Below are positions 42,465 through 51,286 of a DNA stretch of 64,000 bases, piece by piece. The stretch comes from Nocardia rhamnosiphila NBRC 108938 (lineage in GTDB: Bacteria; Actinomycetota; Actinomycetes; Mycobacteriales; Mycobacteriaceae), in NCBI RefSeq assembly GCF_000720425.1, contig NZ_JOAJ01000008.1, positions 1 to 64,000 of the forward strand, given 5' to 3'. The notes beneath the pieces are model-generated. The model did not search any database. It was given only the letters and a program-made list of their open reading frames with translations, and had not been told where the DNA came from. The translations under genes and the position numbers were made by a program. The stretch's first letter is position 1. The number at the start of each line of letters is the position of its first letter.

Positions 42465-44195
42465 ATGGCGATCGACACCGGCGGGAAATCCGCGACGCGT
42501 AACAGCGGCGTGCCGGGCTCGAGCAGACACAGACCGGTGGGCCGTGGCCTCGACTGGCTGGTCTTCGGCATCACCTCGGTCGGATCCGTGGTCTTCGTAC
42601 TCTGGGGGATCTTCGACCAGGACAGTTTGGCCGGCTTCGCGTCGAACGCCCAGTCCTGGGTGATCACCAATACCGGCTGGCTGTTCGTCCTCGTGGCCAC
42701 CTCTTTCGTGGTCTACGTGATCTGGCTGGCGCTGAGCCGGTACGGCAAGATCCCGCTCGGCGCCGACGACGAACAACCGGAGTTCCGGACGGTCTCCTGG
42801 ATCGCCATGATGTTCAGCGCCGGTATGGGGATCGGCCTCATGTTCTGGGGTGTCGCCGAGCCGCTGACCCATTTCACCGCCCCGCCGCCGGGTACCGCCG
42901 AGGCGGGTAGCCCGCAGGCCGCCGAGGTCGCGATGGCGACCACGCTGTTCCACTGGACGCTGCACCCGTGGGCCATCTACGCCGTCGCCGGTCTGGCCAT
43001 CGCCTACGGCACGTTCCGGCGTGGCCGGTCGCAGCTGTTCTCGTCGGTGTTCCGGCCCCTGCTCGGCCGGCACGCCGAGGGCCTGGGCGGTAAGGCGATC
43101 GATGTGATGGCCATCTTCGCCACCCTTTTCGGTTCGGCGGCCTCGCTCGGCCTGGGCGCGTTGCAGATCGGGGCCGGGTTCGAGTTCAACGGCTGGGTGG
43201 ACGCCGTCGGCAAGATCGGCCTGGTGGCGGTGATCACCGGACTCACCGTCGCGTTCATCCTGTCCGCGGTCTCCGGCGTCGCCCGCGGTATCCAGTGGTT
43301 GTCGAATATCAACATGGTGCTCGCGGTGATCCTGGCGGCTTTCGTCTTCATTGCCGGGCCCACCCTGTTCATGCTGAACTTCCTGCCCACCGCGGTCGGT
43401 GACTACATCGCCGAGCTACCGACCATGGCCTCGCGTACCGGAATAGCCGGCGGCGAGGCAATGGAGACGTGGCTGTCCAGTTGGACCATCTTCTACTGGG
43501 CGTGGTGGATCTCCTGGACCCCCTTCGTCGGGATGTTCATCGCGCGGATCAGCCGGGGCCGCACCATCCGGCAGTTCGTGGCGGGTGTCCTGCTGGTGCC
43601 CAGCATGGTGAGCCTGGTCTGGTTCGCGATCTTCGGCGGCGCGGCCATCCGTCAGCAGACCGATACCCACGACCTCACCGAGACCGACGGCAGCGTGAAC
43701 CCCGACTTCGCACTCTTCCACCTGCTCGGGGAGTATCCGCTGACCTCGATCACCACCGTGCTGGTGATGATCCTGGTGGGTATCTTCTTCGTCTCCGGCG
43801 CGGATGCCGCCTCGATCGTCATGGGCACCCTGTCGGAGCGGGGCAGTATCGAACCGTCCCGGCTCACCGTGATCTTCTGGGGTACCGCTACCGGTGCGGT
43901 CGCCGCGATCATGCTGGTGATCGCCGATTCGAGCGATCTCGGTGGCGCGTTGACCGGTTTGCAGGCACTCACCACCGTGGTATCGCTGCCGTTCATGGTG
44001 GTGATGGTGCTGATGTGCGTCTCGCTCTACCGCGATGTCCGCAGCGATCCACTCATCGTGCGGGCGAATCTGGGCGTCGAACTGGTGGAGGGCGCGGTGC
44101 TGCAGGGCGTGGCCAAGCACGAGGGCGAGTTCGAACTCGTCACCTCGCCCATCGAGGTCGTGGACGGGGAGCCGGTGGTGGAGGGCGACCGGTGA
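42465..44195 (+). CDS. BCCT-family betaine/choline/carnitine transporter
   Basis: 576 residues with 12 hydrophobic helices. BCCT signs: MFSAGMGIGLMFWGVAEPL with the Gly-rich helix, and WISWTPFVGMFIARISRGRT holding the Trp residues that bind quaternary ammonium substrates. It imports compatible solutes such as glycine betaine with Na+ or H+. Ribosome site GAAAGGA precedes the ATG. The C-terminal ~60 residues are charged and cytosolic, as in osmoregulated members. It stands alone between two palindromes upstream and a hairpin downstream. Confidence 0.95.
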   Translation: MAIDTGGKSATRNSGVPGSSRHRPVGRGLDWLVFGITSVGSVVFVLWGIFDQDSLAGFASNAQSWVITNTGWLFVLVATSFVVYVIWLALSRYGKIPLGADDEQPEFRTVSWIAMMFSAGMGIGLMFWGVAEPLTHFTAPPPGTAEAGSPQAAEVAMATTLFHWTLHPWAIYAVAGLAIAYGTFRRGRSQLFSSVFRPLLGRHAEGLGGKAIDVMAIFATLFGSAASLGLGALQIGAGFEFNGWVDAVGKIGLVAVITGLTVAFILSAVSGVARGIQWLSNINMVLAVILAAFVFIAGPTLFMLNFLPTAVGDYIAELPTMASRTGIAGGEAMETWLSSWTIFYWAWWISWTPFVGMFIARISRGRTIRQFVAGVLLVPSMVSLVWFAIFGGAAIRQQTDTHDLTETDGSVNPDFALFHLLGEYPLTSITTVLVMILVGIFFVSGADAASIVMGTLSERGSIEPSRLTVIFWGTATGAVAAIMLVIADSSDLGGALTGLQALTTVVSLPFMVVMVLMCVSLYRDVRSDPLIVRANLGVELVEGAVLQGVAKHEGEFELVTSPIEVVDGEPVVEGDR

Positions 44196-44209
44196 CCCGA
44201 TAGCGCCGG

Positions 44210-44237
44210 CCCGGTCCGCGCCGCCGCGCGGACCGGG
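44210..44237. terminator. Bidirectional hairpin terminator
   Basis: An 11-bp stem (CCCGGTCCGCG) with a six-base loop between the BCCT gene and the convergent small gene. Confidence 0.7.
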
Positions 44238-44238
44238 T

Positions 44239-44478
44239 TCAGCGCAGGTGCCCCCGGAAGTCCAGGCAGGCGCGGCCGGGCACCGCCGGGCGGTGGGCGC
44301 GGGGTGCGCTGTTCTGGGTCGCCTCGATGTAGATGCTCAGGCCGGTGCCGATCTTGCCGGCCAGGGCCTCGAGCTGATCCGGGGTGAGGGACTCGCCGAA
44401 AGCCGCCGCGGCGAGGAGTCGTTCGCGTACCTGTTCGAGGTTGAGCCGGGCGAACGGGATGGGGGCGAGGTCGGGCAT
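44239..44478 (-). CDS. Small hypothetical protein
   Basis: 79 residues, not recognised. It has two predicted helices (LNLEQVRERLLAAAAFGE and TPDQLEALAGKI) and a basic C-terminus; no signal peptide or membrane segment. The frame continues far upstream in codons that look antisense, so I took the ATG at 44478, which follows a plausible -10-like AT-rich stretch but no clear ribosome site. Codon use resembles the neighbours. Confidence 0.5.
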   Translation of the reverse strand: MPDLAPIPFARLNLEQVRERLLAAAAFGESLTPDQLEALAGKIGTGLSIYIEATQNSAPRAHRPAVPGRACLDFRGHLR

Positions 44479-44609
44479 GCGGGTAACCGTACCGGAGTTC
44501 GAACATATTTTCGATAGATGTGGCGAGCTTCGTAGGACGCCCTGCGAGCGAAGGTCTCCGGGTGCGGCAGGGTCTGCGCCGGACCCGGCGGCCCGGCGGA
44601 CGCGTCGGC

Positions 44610-45293
44610 TCACCCGCCCCGGGTCGGAGTGGGTCGATCGCCCGTTCGGTCGTGGTCCGCAGCCGGTGGCCCGGTGAACGCGCCGCCGCGTGCGGCCAGT
44701 GCCGCGGCTGCCGCCGCCCGGTCGGGGAGTTGCGGGTCGGGTGGGGTGCGTAGCAGCGTCAGCTGGTGATAGACCGGCGCGGTGGCCGCGATCAGTACGG
44801 CGCGGGCGTCGACGCCGGGAGCCAGTTCGCCACGGCGCACGGCTCGTTCGACCACGATCTCGGACTGGGCGTATCGGTTCTCCCACAACTGCCGGAGGGC
44901 GCGAGCGGCCTCCTCGGAACGGAACGAGACCGCGATCAGCGCCGCCGCGATCGACGGTTCCTCGAGAAGCGAGTCCTGGACCTCCCGGTTGAGCGCGGCC
45001 AGATCCCCCCGCAGGGAGCCGGTATCGCGTGGATGCCAATCGATATCGGCGGCCGCGGCGAAGACGTCGGTGATCAGGCCGCCGACGTCGCGCCAGCGGC
45101 GGTAGACGGTGGTGCGGTGGACGCCCGCGCGGGCGGCGACGGTGTCCACGGTGAGTGCGTCGTACCCGTGCTCGGTCAGTTCCGCGTGCACGGCTTCCAG
45201 GACCTGAGCGCGGATACGCGCGGTGCGGCCGCCCGGTCGCGGCGCCGGGCGCGGGGCTTCGGCCGCGGGGGGTGGAGAAGTCATTTCGATCAT
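44610..45293 (-). CDS. TetR-family regulator of the resistance operon
   Basis: About 227 residues from ATG 45293; ATG 45284 is equally possible and neither has a good ribosome site. HTH: IRAQVLEAVHAELTEHGYDA then VAARAGVHRTTVYRRWRD. The C-terminal part fits the TetR_C group found with efflux or drug-resistance genes. It diverges from the ABC-F gene 146 bases away, so it is the likely repressor of that operon. Confidence 0.88.
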   Translation of the reverse strand: MIEMTSPPPAAEAPRPAPRPGGRTARIRAQVLEAVHAELTEHGYDALTVDTVAARAGVHRTTVYRRWRDVGGLITDVFAAAADIDWHPRDTGSLRGDLAALNREVQDSLLEEPSIAAALIAVSFRSEEAARALRQLWENRYAQSEIVVERAVRRGELAPGVDARAVLIAATAPVYHQLTLLRTPPDPQLPDRAAAAAALAARGGAFTGPPAADHDRTGDRPTPTRGG

Positions 45294-45329
45294 CCGGTTG
45301 CTCTGGGGGGCGGGCTGTGGCACCATGCT

Positions 45330-45349
45330 AATGCAACAGTCGTCGCAAT
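45330..45349. promoter_or_regulatory. Imperfect palindrome between TetR and ABC-F genes
   Basis: AATGCAAC-AGTC-GTCGCAAT has eight-base arms complementary at six positions and sits between the divergent starts. It is a candidate TetR operator. Confidence 0.35.
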
Positions 45350-45438
45350 AGTGAGGTCGCCGATGCTCATTCGAAGCGTTCACCCCGTCCTGCGGTCCCC
45401 CGGGGTCGCGTCGTACTCGAATGCTTCGGAGAGTGTCC

Positions 45439-47046
45439 ATGCCCACGCAGATCACCGCGCTCGCGGTCATCAAGTCCTTCCACGGCCGGCGCGTTCTCGA
45501 TGAGGTGACGTGTTCGCTCGCCGCGGGCGAGCGCACCGGCATCATCGGTGAGAACGGATCCGGTAAGTCCACCCTGCTGCGCCTGTTCGCCGGGCGGGAG
45601 CGGCCCGACGCCGGCGAGATCGTCGTCCAGGCCGACGGCGGCGTCGGCTATCTCGCCCAGGACGAGCAGCTGCCGCCGGAGACGACCGTCCAGCAGGTCA
45701 TCGACCGGGCCCTGAGCGAGCTGCGCGCGATCGAGGGCCGGATGCGTGCCCTGGAGGCCGCCATGGCGGCCGGCGACGAGTCCGGATTCGCCGAATACGG
45801 CGAATTGACAACAGTGTTCGAACTGCGCGGCGGGTACGACGCCGATGCCCGGGTGGAGCGTGCCCTGCACGGCCTCGGCCTGGGTCTGGTCGCCCGCGAC
45901 CGTAGGGTCGGCGGGCTCTCCGGCGGCGAACAGGTCCGGCTGCGCCTGGCGGCGGTACTGGCGGCGGGGTCGGAGGTACTGCTGCTCGACGAGCCCACCA
46001 ATCACCTCGACGACGACGCCCTGACCTGGTTGGAGGACCATCTGCGTACCCGTCGCGGCACCACGGTGACGGTCTCCCACGACCGGGTCTTCCTCGAGCG
46101 GGTCGCGACCTCCCTGCTGGAGGTCGACGCGGACCGGCGGTGTGTGATCCGGTACGGCAACGGCTACGCGGGCTTCCGCGCCGAGAAGGCCGCGGCGCGG
46201 CAGCGGTGGGTCCAGGCCCACGAACAATGGCAGACCGATATCGAGCGGCTGCGCGAAACCGCCGCCACCACGGCCCGCCGGGTCGCCCCGGGCCGGGCCA
46301 TGAAGGACAACAACAAGATGGCCTACGACCGGGCGGGCGGCCGGGTACAGCAGTCGCTGGCCGGGCGGGTCCGCAATGCCGAGGAACGATTGCGTCGCCT
46401 GCTGGCCGACCCGGTGCCGCCGCCCCCGCAACCGTTGCGCTTCACCCCCGTGCTGCGGTCCGGCGGTACGCCCGGCACCGTGCTCGACGCCACCGGAATC
46501 ACGGTCGCCGGCCGGCTGGACCCGACGAGCCTCACCCTCGCCACCGGAGACCGCCTGCTGATCACCGGCCCGAACGGCGCGGGCAAGTCCACGCTGCTGC
46601 GGGTGCTGGCCGGGGCCCTCGTACCGGACGGCGGCACCGTCGTCCGCCGCGGCCGGGTCGGCTATCTCGCGCAGGAACCGCCGCCCGCCGAGCCGGGGGA
46701 GACGCTGACGGCCGCCTTCGCCCGCGGCCGCGCCGGTGACCTCGAAGGGCACACCGAACGACTCATGGCCCTGGGCCTGTTCGGTCGCGCACAGCTGACG
46801 ACCCGCGTCGCGGAGCTGTCCACCGGGCAACGGCAGCGCTTGGCCCTGGCGCGGCTGGTCGTGGAACCGTTCGACGTGCTGCTGCTCGACGAGCCCACCA
46901 ATCACCTGTCACCCGGGCTGGTGGAGGAAATGGAAACCGCGCTGGCCGATTACCGGGGCGCACTGGTGATCGTCAGCCACGACCGCCGGCTGCGCGCGCA
47001 TTGGCACGGTGACCGGCTCACATTGCGGGCGACGGTACCCGTCTGA
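45439..47046 (+). CDS. ABC-F ribosome-protection ATPase
   Basis: 535 residues from ATG 45439 with GGAGAG six bases upstream; an ATG at 45421 lacks one. Two nucleotide-binding domains and no membrane segments: Walker A GENGSGKST and GPNGAGKST, signatures LSGGEQVRLRLA and LSTGQRQRLALA, and Walker B LLLDEPTNHLD and LLLDEPTNHLS. The linker between them is long and basic. Antibiotic-resistance ABC-F proteins bind the E site and dislodge macrolides, lincosamides or streptogramins. Its operon partners, a Vat-like and an MGT-like enzyme, support such a role over the housekeeping EttA type. Confidence 0.9.
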   Translation: MPTQITALAVIKSFHGRRVLDEVTCSLAAGERTGIIGENGSGKSTLLRLFAGRERPDAGEIVVQADGGVGYLAQDEQLPPETTVQQVIDRALSELRAIEGRMRALEAAMAAGDESGFAEYGELTTVFELRGGYDADARVERALHGLGLGLVARDRRVGGLSGGEQVRLRLAAVLAAGSEVLLLDEPTNHLDDDALTWLEDHLRTRRGTTVTVSHDRVFLERVATSLLEVDADRRCVIRYGNGYAGFRAEKAAARQRWVQAHEQWQTDIERLRETAATTARRVAPGRAMKDNNKMAYDRAGGRVQQSLAGRVRNAEERLRRLLADPVPPPPQPLRFTPVLRSGGTPGTVLDATGITVAGRLDPTSLTLATGDRLLITGPNGAGKSTLLRVLAGALVPDGGTVVRRGRVGYLAQEPPPAEPGETLTAAFARGRAGDLEGHTERLMALGLFGRAQLTTRVAELSTGQRQRLALARLVVEPFDVLLLDEPTNHLSPGLVEEMETALADYRGALVIVSHDRRLRAHWHGDRLTLRATVPV

Positions 47047-47090
47047 CCCTCGCCGACACCGGCACACCCACGTATCGAAGGAGTTCCGCT

Positions 47091-47750
47091 GTGCCCGCCG
47101 ACCCCGTAACGCTTCCCGCCGACCCCACCGTGCTGCACCCCATGCCCGGGCAGCCGCGTGTGGTCCTGCTGAAACCGCTGATCAGCTCACCGCTGATCGA
47201 GGCCGGGGAGTTCTCCTACTACGACGACCCCGACGACCCGACCGCGTTCGAAACCCGCAATGTGCTCTACCACTACGGGCCGGAGAAACTGATCATCGGG
47301 AAGTTCTGCGCGCTGGCCACCGGCGTGCGGTTCATCATGAACGGCGCCAACCATCGCATGGACGGTCCGTCGACATTCCCGTTTCCGACCATGGGCGGTG
47401 GATGGGCGACCCATATCGATCTGCTGAGCGAGCTGCCGAACCGGGGCGATACCGTCCTCGGCAACGACGTCTGGATCGGTAACGGCGTGACGGTCCTGCC
47501 CGGTGTGCGGATCGGCCACGGCGCGATCGTCGGCACCGGCGCGGTGGTCACCGGCGATGTTCCCGACTATGGCATCGTCGGCGGTAATCCGGCCCGCCTC
47601 ATCCGCACCCGCTACGCGGCGCCCGATATCGCCCGGCTGCTGGAGGTGGCCTGGTGGGACTGGCCCGTCGAACACATCACCCGGCATGTGCGCGCGATCA
47701 TGGCGGGCAGTATCGCCGATCTCGAAGCCGCCGGCACGGAACCGAAATGA
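47091..47750 (+). CDS. Vat/CatB-type xenobiotic O-acetyltransferase
   Basis: 219 residues from GTG 47091 with AAGGAG six bases upstream. It is a left-handed beta-helix hexapeptide-repeat enzyme: FIMNGANHRMDG carries the catalytic His in the exact Vat setting, then GNDVWIGNGVTVLPGV, IVGGNPAR and WWDWP. Vat enzymes acetylate streptogramin A; the CatB branch acetylates chloramphenicol. The text resembles the Vat branch, but sequence alone cannot fix the drug. Confidence 0.92.
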   Translation: MPADPVTLPADPTVLHPMPGQPRVVLLKPLISSPLIEAGEFSYYDDPDDPTAFETRNVLYHYGPEKLIIGKFCALATGVRFIMNGANHRMDGPSTFPFPTMGGGWATHIDLLSELPNRGDTVLGNDVWIGNGVTVLPGVRIGHGAIVGTGAVVTGDVPDYGIVGGNPARLIRTRYAAPDIARLLEVAWWDWPVEHITRHVRAIMAGSIADLEAAGTEPK

Positions 47751-48937
47751 GTGGAACCACTGTGCCTTCTCGTCCCGCCCATATCGCGATGGTCGGTATC
47801 CCGATCGTCAGTCACGTGCTACCGAGCCTCGCGATCATCGGTGAACTGGTGGCCCGGGGTCATCGCGTCACCTACGCCAACGACCCGGTGGTGGCCGATC
47901 TGATCACCGCCACCGGCGCCGAATTCGTCCCGTGCACGTCCGGGCTTCCGGTCGCCGACGACAACTGGCCCGACGACCCGATCGCCGCGATGGACCTTTT
48001 CCTCGACGATGCCGTCGCGGCCCTTCCGCAGTTGTCGGCGGCCTACGGGGACGAGCCCGCCGACCTGTACATGTACGACATCGGCGCGTACGCCGCCCGC
48101 GCGCTCGCCGAAGCGCAGGGCCGTCCCGTCCTGCAGTTGTCCCCGACATTCGTGGGCTGGGACGGGTACGAGCAGGACGTCGCGGCACACCTGCGGCAAC
48201 TGCCGGGTGCCGACGCCCACCGGACCCGATTCGCGCGGTGGCTCGCCGAGTGCGGTGCGGTGACCACCGAGGTGGACGCCTTCTCCGGTCTGCCCGACCG
48301 GGCCCTGGCGCTGATACCCCGGGCAATGCAACCGCATGCCGACCGGGTGGATACCGGAAAGGTGACCTTCGTCGGGCCCTGTTTCGGCCCGGACGGGTCC
48401 GACGGCGGCTGGGTGCGTCCGGCCGCGGCGGACAAGGTCCTGCTGATCTCGCTGGGTTCGGCCTACACCTACCGGCCCGAGTTCTATCGTCGTTGTCTGC
48501 GTGCCTTCGGCGACCTGCCCGGCTGGCATATCGTGCTGCAGATCGGAAAGCACACCGACCCCGGAGAACTCGGTGAGATCCCGGCCGATGTCGAAGTGCA
48601 CTCCTGGGTCCCGCAGCGGGTGATCCTGGACCGGGCGGACGCGTTTCTCACCCATGCCGGTATGGGTGGTTGCGGCGAAGGGCTGCTGGCCGGTGTCCCG
48701 ATGATCGCCGTACCGCAGGCCGCCGAACAGTTCCTCAATGCCGACCGCCTGGTGGAATTGGGCGTGGCCCGCCGAATCGACACCGACGAAGCCACTCCCG
48801 AGAGCCTGCGCGCGGCGCTGATCGACCTCGTCGGGGACGCCGGGGTGGCCGACCGGTCGGCGCGACTGCGTGCCGAGGCGCGGAACGAAGGCGGCACGGT
48901 GCGGGCCGCCGATCTGATCGAGGCCCTGCTGGGCTGA
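47747..48937 (+). CDS. MGT-family macrolide-type glycosyltransferase
   Basis: 396 residues from ATG 47747, overlapping the acetyltransferase stop (ATGA). GT1/GT-B fold: N-terminal HIAMVGIPIVSHVLPSLAI with the catalytic His region, and C-terminal WVPQRVILDRADAFLTHAGMGG with GVPMIAVPQAAEQFLNADR for the UDP-sugar. It resembles OleD/OleI and Mgt, which glucosylate the desosamine 2'-OH of macrolides. With ABC-F and Vat-like genes it completes a three-mechanism resistance operon. Confidence 0.9.
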   Translation: MSGTTVPSRPAHIAMVGIPIVSHVLPSLAIIGELVARGHRVTYANDPVVADLITATGAEFVPCTSGLPVADDNWPDDPIAAMDLFLDDAVAALPQLSAAYGDEPADLYMYDIGAYAARALAEAQGRPVLQLSPTFVGWDGYEQDVAAHLRQLPGADAHRTRFARWLAECGAVTTEVDAFSGLPDRALALIPRAMQPHADRVDTGKVTFVGPCFGPDGSDGGWVRPAAADKVLLISLGSAYTYRPEFYRRCLRAFGDLPGWHIVLQIGKHTDPGELGEIPADVEVHSWVPQRVILDRADAFLTHAGMGGCGEGLLAGVPMIAVPQAAEQFLNADRLVELGVARRIDTDEATPESLRAALIDLVGDAGVADRSARLRAEARNEGGTVRAADLIEALLG

Positions 48938-48939
48938 CG

Positions 48940-49215
48940 TCAGCCGATCACGGCGTTCATGATCGTGCCCGCACTGGTCGCGATGACACCACCGATCATG
49001 GCTCCGGCCACCATCTTCGGGGACTCCAGACCGCCGCCGGACCATTTCTCCCAGGCGAACTTGCCGCCGGCGTAGATGATCGCGCAGATCCCGGCGAGCA
49101 GCACGAACCAGGTGAGATACCTGACCAGCTGCAGGAATTTGTCCGAGATGGGGGGTGCTTCGGGTGTGGGGTTACCGATTTGCGCCAGCGTATCGGTCAC
49201 GGCGGCCAGTATCAT
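48940..49215 (-). CDS. Small two-helix membrane protein (paralog A)
   Basis: 91 residues with a short polar N-terminus (Pro-rich TPEAPPIS), a membrane helix (WFVLLAGICAIIYAG), the loop KFAWEKWSGGGLESPK and a second helix (GAMIGGVIATSAGTIMNAVI). The layout recalls TrbC/VirB2-like or holin-like small proteins, but I cannot assign it. Its closest relative in the window is the oppositely oriented gene at 49436. It ends two bases from the glycosyltransferase stop, in convergent orientation. Confidence 0.7.
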   Translation of the reverse strand: MILAAVTDTLAQIGNPTPEAPPISDKFLQLVRYLTWFVLLAGICAIIYAGGKFAWEKWSGGGLESPKMVAGAMIGGVIATSAGTIMNAVIG

Positions 49216-49435
49216 CTCGCAGCTCACTCTGGTTTCGGGGTGGGCGGGAACGCTAACGCATCGTAACCGCTCGCCGGGTGGTGTGCAGTAATCCCAGGTC
49301 CGGGCAGGTGTTCGGGTCACCAGCGGTTATAGCGTGAAAGTCGCTGCGCGGCAAGAACTTGCGTCGTACCGGTATCGGTCTGGATGATGGAGGCGGGGCC
49401 GTGCGCCCCGGACGGTCTCGGCGAGGGAGCAGACG

Positions 49436-49729
49436 GTGAGCAGCATCGCGGCGTCGGTTGTGGACGCAGTAACGGTATACGCACAGGTCAGCGACCCTAC
49501 CCCGGAGCCGCCGCCGCTGGCGGACAAGATCGATCAGTTCGTCCGGTACGGCACCTGGCTGGCCATTCTGTCGGGCACGGTCAGCATCATCTTCGCGGGG
49601 GCCAAGTTCGCTTGGGAGAAGTGGTCGGGTAGCGGTATGGAGTCGCCGAAGATGGTGGCCGGAGCCATGATCGGCGGCGTCGTCGCCACCAGTGCGGGCA
49701 CCATCATGAATACGGTTCTCGCCATCTGA
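49436..49729 (+). CDS. Small two-helix membrane protein (paralog B)
   Basis: 97 residues from GTG 49436, with GGGAG seven bases upstream. It has the same plan as paralog A: Pro-rich DPTPEPPPLADK, helix LAILSGTVSIIFAG, loop KFAWEKWSGSGMESPK, helix GAMIGGVVATSAGTIMNTV. The C-terminal halves are nearly identical in protein and DNA. It is divergent from paralog A across 220 bases. Function unknown. Confidence 0.75.
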   Translation: MSSIAASVVDAVTVYAQVSDPTPEPPPLADKIDQFVRYGTWLAILSGTVSIIFAGAKFAWEKWSGSGMESPKMVAGAMIGGVVATSAGTIMNTVLAI

Positions 49730-49821
49730 GAGCGGCCGCGCCGACCGCATCCGCTACGTTCCAGCTATCTCCGCGTATCCTGCTCGCAGTCCGTCGACAG
49801 CGATGAGCAGGGAGAGTGCGA

Positions 49822-51267
49822 ATGCGCGAAGTGCCCGCCGCGGCAGCCGGAGACATGACGCAGCCGGTGGGAGACCGGTTCCGCATGACCCGGCGGTCGA
49901 TGCTGGGTCTCGTCGCCGTCACCGGTCTGGCAGCCTGCGGGGGTGAGGACTCCGGTACCGAGGTTCCGCCGTCGGGCACCCCGGCCGCCCGGCGCGAGGT
50001 GGCGGCCGACGCCTATATCTTCGGCTACCCGATGATCCTGATCGATACGTTCCGCCGACGCGCACTGGACTACGTATCCACGAATCGGTTTCAGCACACC
50101 TCCTCCCTGCCGCCCGCGAGCCAGCGCACAGTGGTCCGGATCGACCTGGACAACCTGTATTCGGTGGCCTGGCTGGATCTGCGCAAGGAACCGGTGCTGT
50201 TCGAGGTACCGGAGATCCCGGACCGGTACTGGGTGATGCAGGTCCTCGACGCCTGGTCCAATACGGTGTCCACGCCGAGCAGTGTGCGTCCGGAGGCCGA
50301 GCCCGGCGCGGTAGCGCCCTATACCTACGCGGTCACGGGACCGGGCTGGGCCGGGGAACTCCCGGCCGGTGTCGTGCACCTCCCGGTGCCGACCGCGGAT
50401 GCCTGGCTCTACGGGCGGATCGAAGTGCGTGGTAGCGCGGACGTTCCCGCCGTGCGCGCGTTGCAGGCCCAGCTCCGGCTGGCGCCACTCAGCGCGTGGA
50501 ACACGCGAGCCGCCACGGAATCCGAGTCGATACCGGGTAACCAGGACTGGTCGGAACCGGTGGGCCGTGATTCGGTCGCCGCGATGTCGTCGCGCGAATA
50601 CTTCGACCGCCTGTGCGAGCTGATGCAGGACAACCCGCCGGCCCCGGAGGACGAACCGGCGATGTGGCGCTTCGCCACCATCGGCATTCGCCCGGGCGGG
50701 TCCCCGGAAGGCGTGAGCACCGGCGAACTCGACGCGGGTGTCGACGCGGCGAAGAAGAAGATAGCCGCCTACGTCGATCCGGCGTCCCGGATGCGCGACG
50801 GGTGGCTGGTGGCGCTGAACGTCGGCCGGTACGGCACCAATTATCTGCTGCGCGCCACGACCGCCAGAAGGGGTGTCGGCGCGAATATCGCCGAGGCCAT
50901 GCTCTATCCCGCACTGTTCGACGAGGCCGACGAGAACGGTGACCCGCGGGAGTTCACCCTGCGATTCGAACCCGGCCAGGCGCCCCCGGTGAAAGCGTTC
51001 TGGTCGATCACCGCCTACGGGGCCGACGCCTACCTGGTGCCGAACCCGGCGGACCTGCACACCATCGGGCATCCGGTGGCGCCGCGGTTCGGGCCCGACG
51101 GTGCGCTGGAGTTCGCGGTGCAGGCCGCCGATCCCGGCCCCGGCTTTCCGCGATCCAACTGGCTGCCGATTCCCGAGCAGGGCCAGTTCTCCCTGATCAT
51201 GCGGCTGTACGAGCCGGAACCCCGGGTGCTGGACGGCAACTGGTCGCCGCCGCCGCTGGTGTCCTAG
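49822..51267 (+). CDS. DUF1254/DUF1214 lipoprotein
   Basis: 481 residues. A twin-arginine-like start (MTRRSMLGLVAVTGLAAC) with lipobox Cys near residue 40 indicates export and lipidation. The DUF1254 segment follows (AADAYIFGYPMILID, VVRIDLDNLYSVAWLDL, RYWVMQVLDAWSN), and the C-terminal DUF1214 part contains KAFWSITAYGADAYL and RSNWLPIPEQGQFSLIMRLY. Function is not established for the family. Start at ATG 49822 with GGAGAG five bases upstream. Confidence 0.9.
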   Translation: MREVPAAAAGDMTQPVGDRFRMTRRSMLGLVAVTGLAACGGEDSGTEVPPSGTPAARREVAADAYIFGYPMILIDTFRRRALDYVSTNRFQHTSSLPPASQRTVVRIDLDNLYSVAWLDLRKEPVLFEVPEIPDRYWVMQVLDAWSNTVSTPSSVRPEAEPGAVAPYTYAVTGPGWAGELPAGVVHLPVPTADAWLYGRIEVRGSADVPAVRALQAQLRLAPLSAWNTRAATESESIPGNQDWSEPVGRDSVAAMSSREYFDRLCELMQDNPPAPEDEPAMWRFATIGIRPGGSPEGVSTGELDAGVDAAKKKIAAYVDPASRMRDGWLVALNVGRYGTNYLLRATTARRGVGANIAEAMLYPALFDEADENGDPREFTLRFEPGQAPPVKAFWSITAYGADAYLVPNPADLHTIGHPVAPRFGPDGALEFAVQAADPGPGFPRSNWLPIPEQGQFSLIMRLYEPEPRVLDGNWSPPPLVS

Positions 51268-51286
51268 ACGTCCGGCCCCGCCGCGA

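Noticed and set aside
49765..51072. Minus-strand open frame opposite the DUF1254 gene
   Set aside because: The plus strand encodes a recognisable lipoprotein with signal sequence; the antisense frame is Arg/Gly/His-rich.
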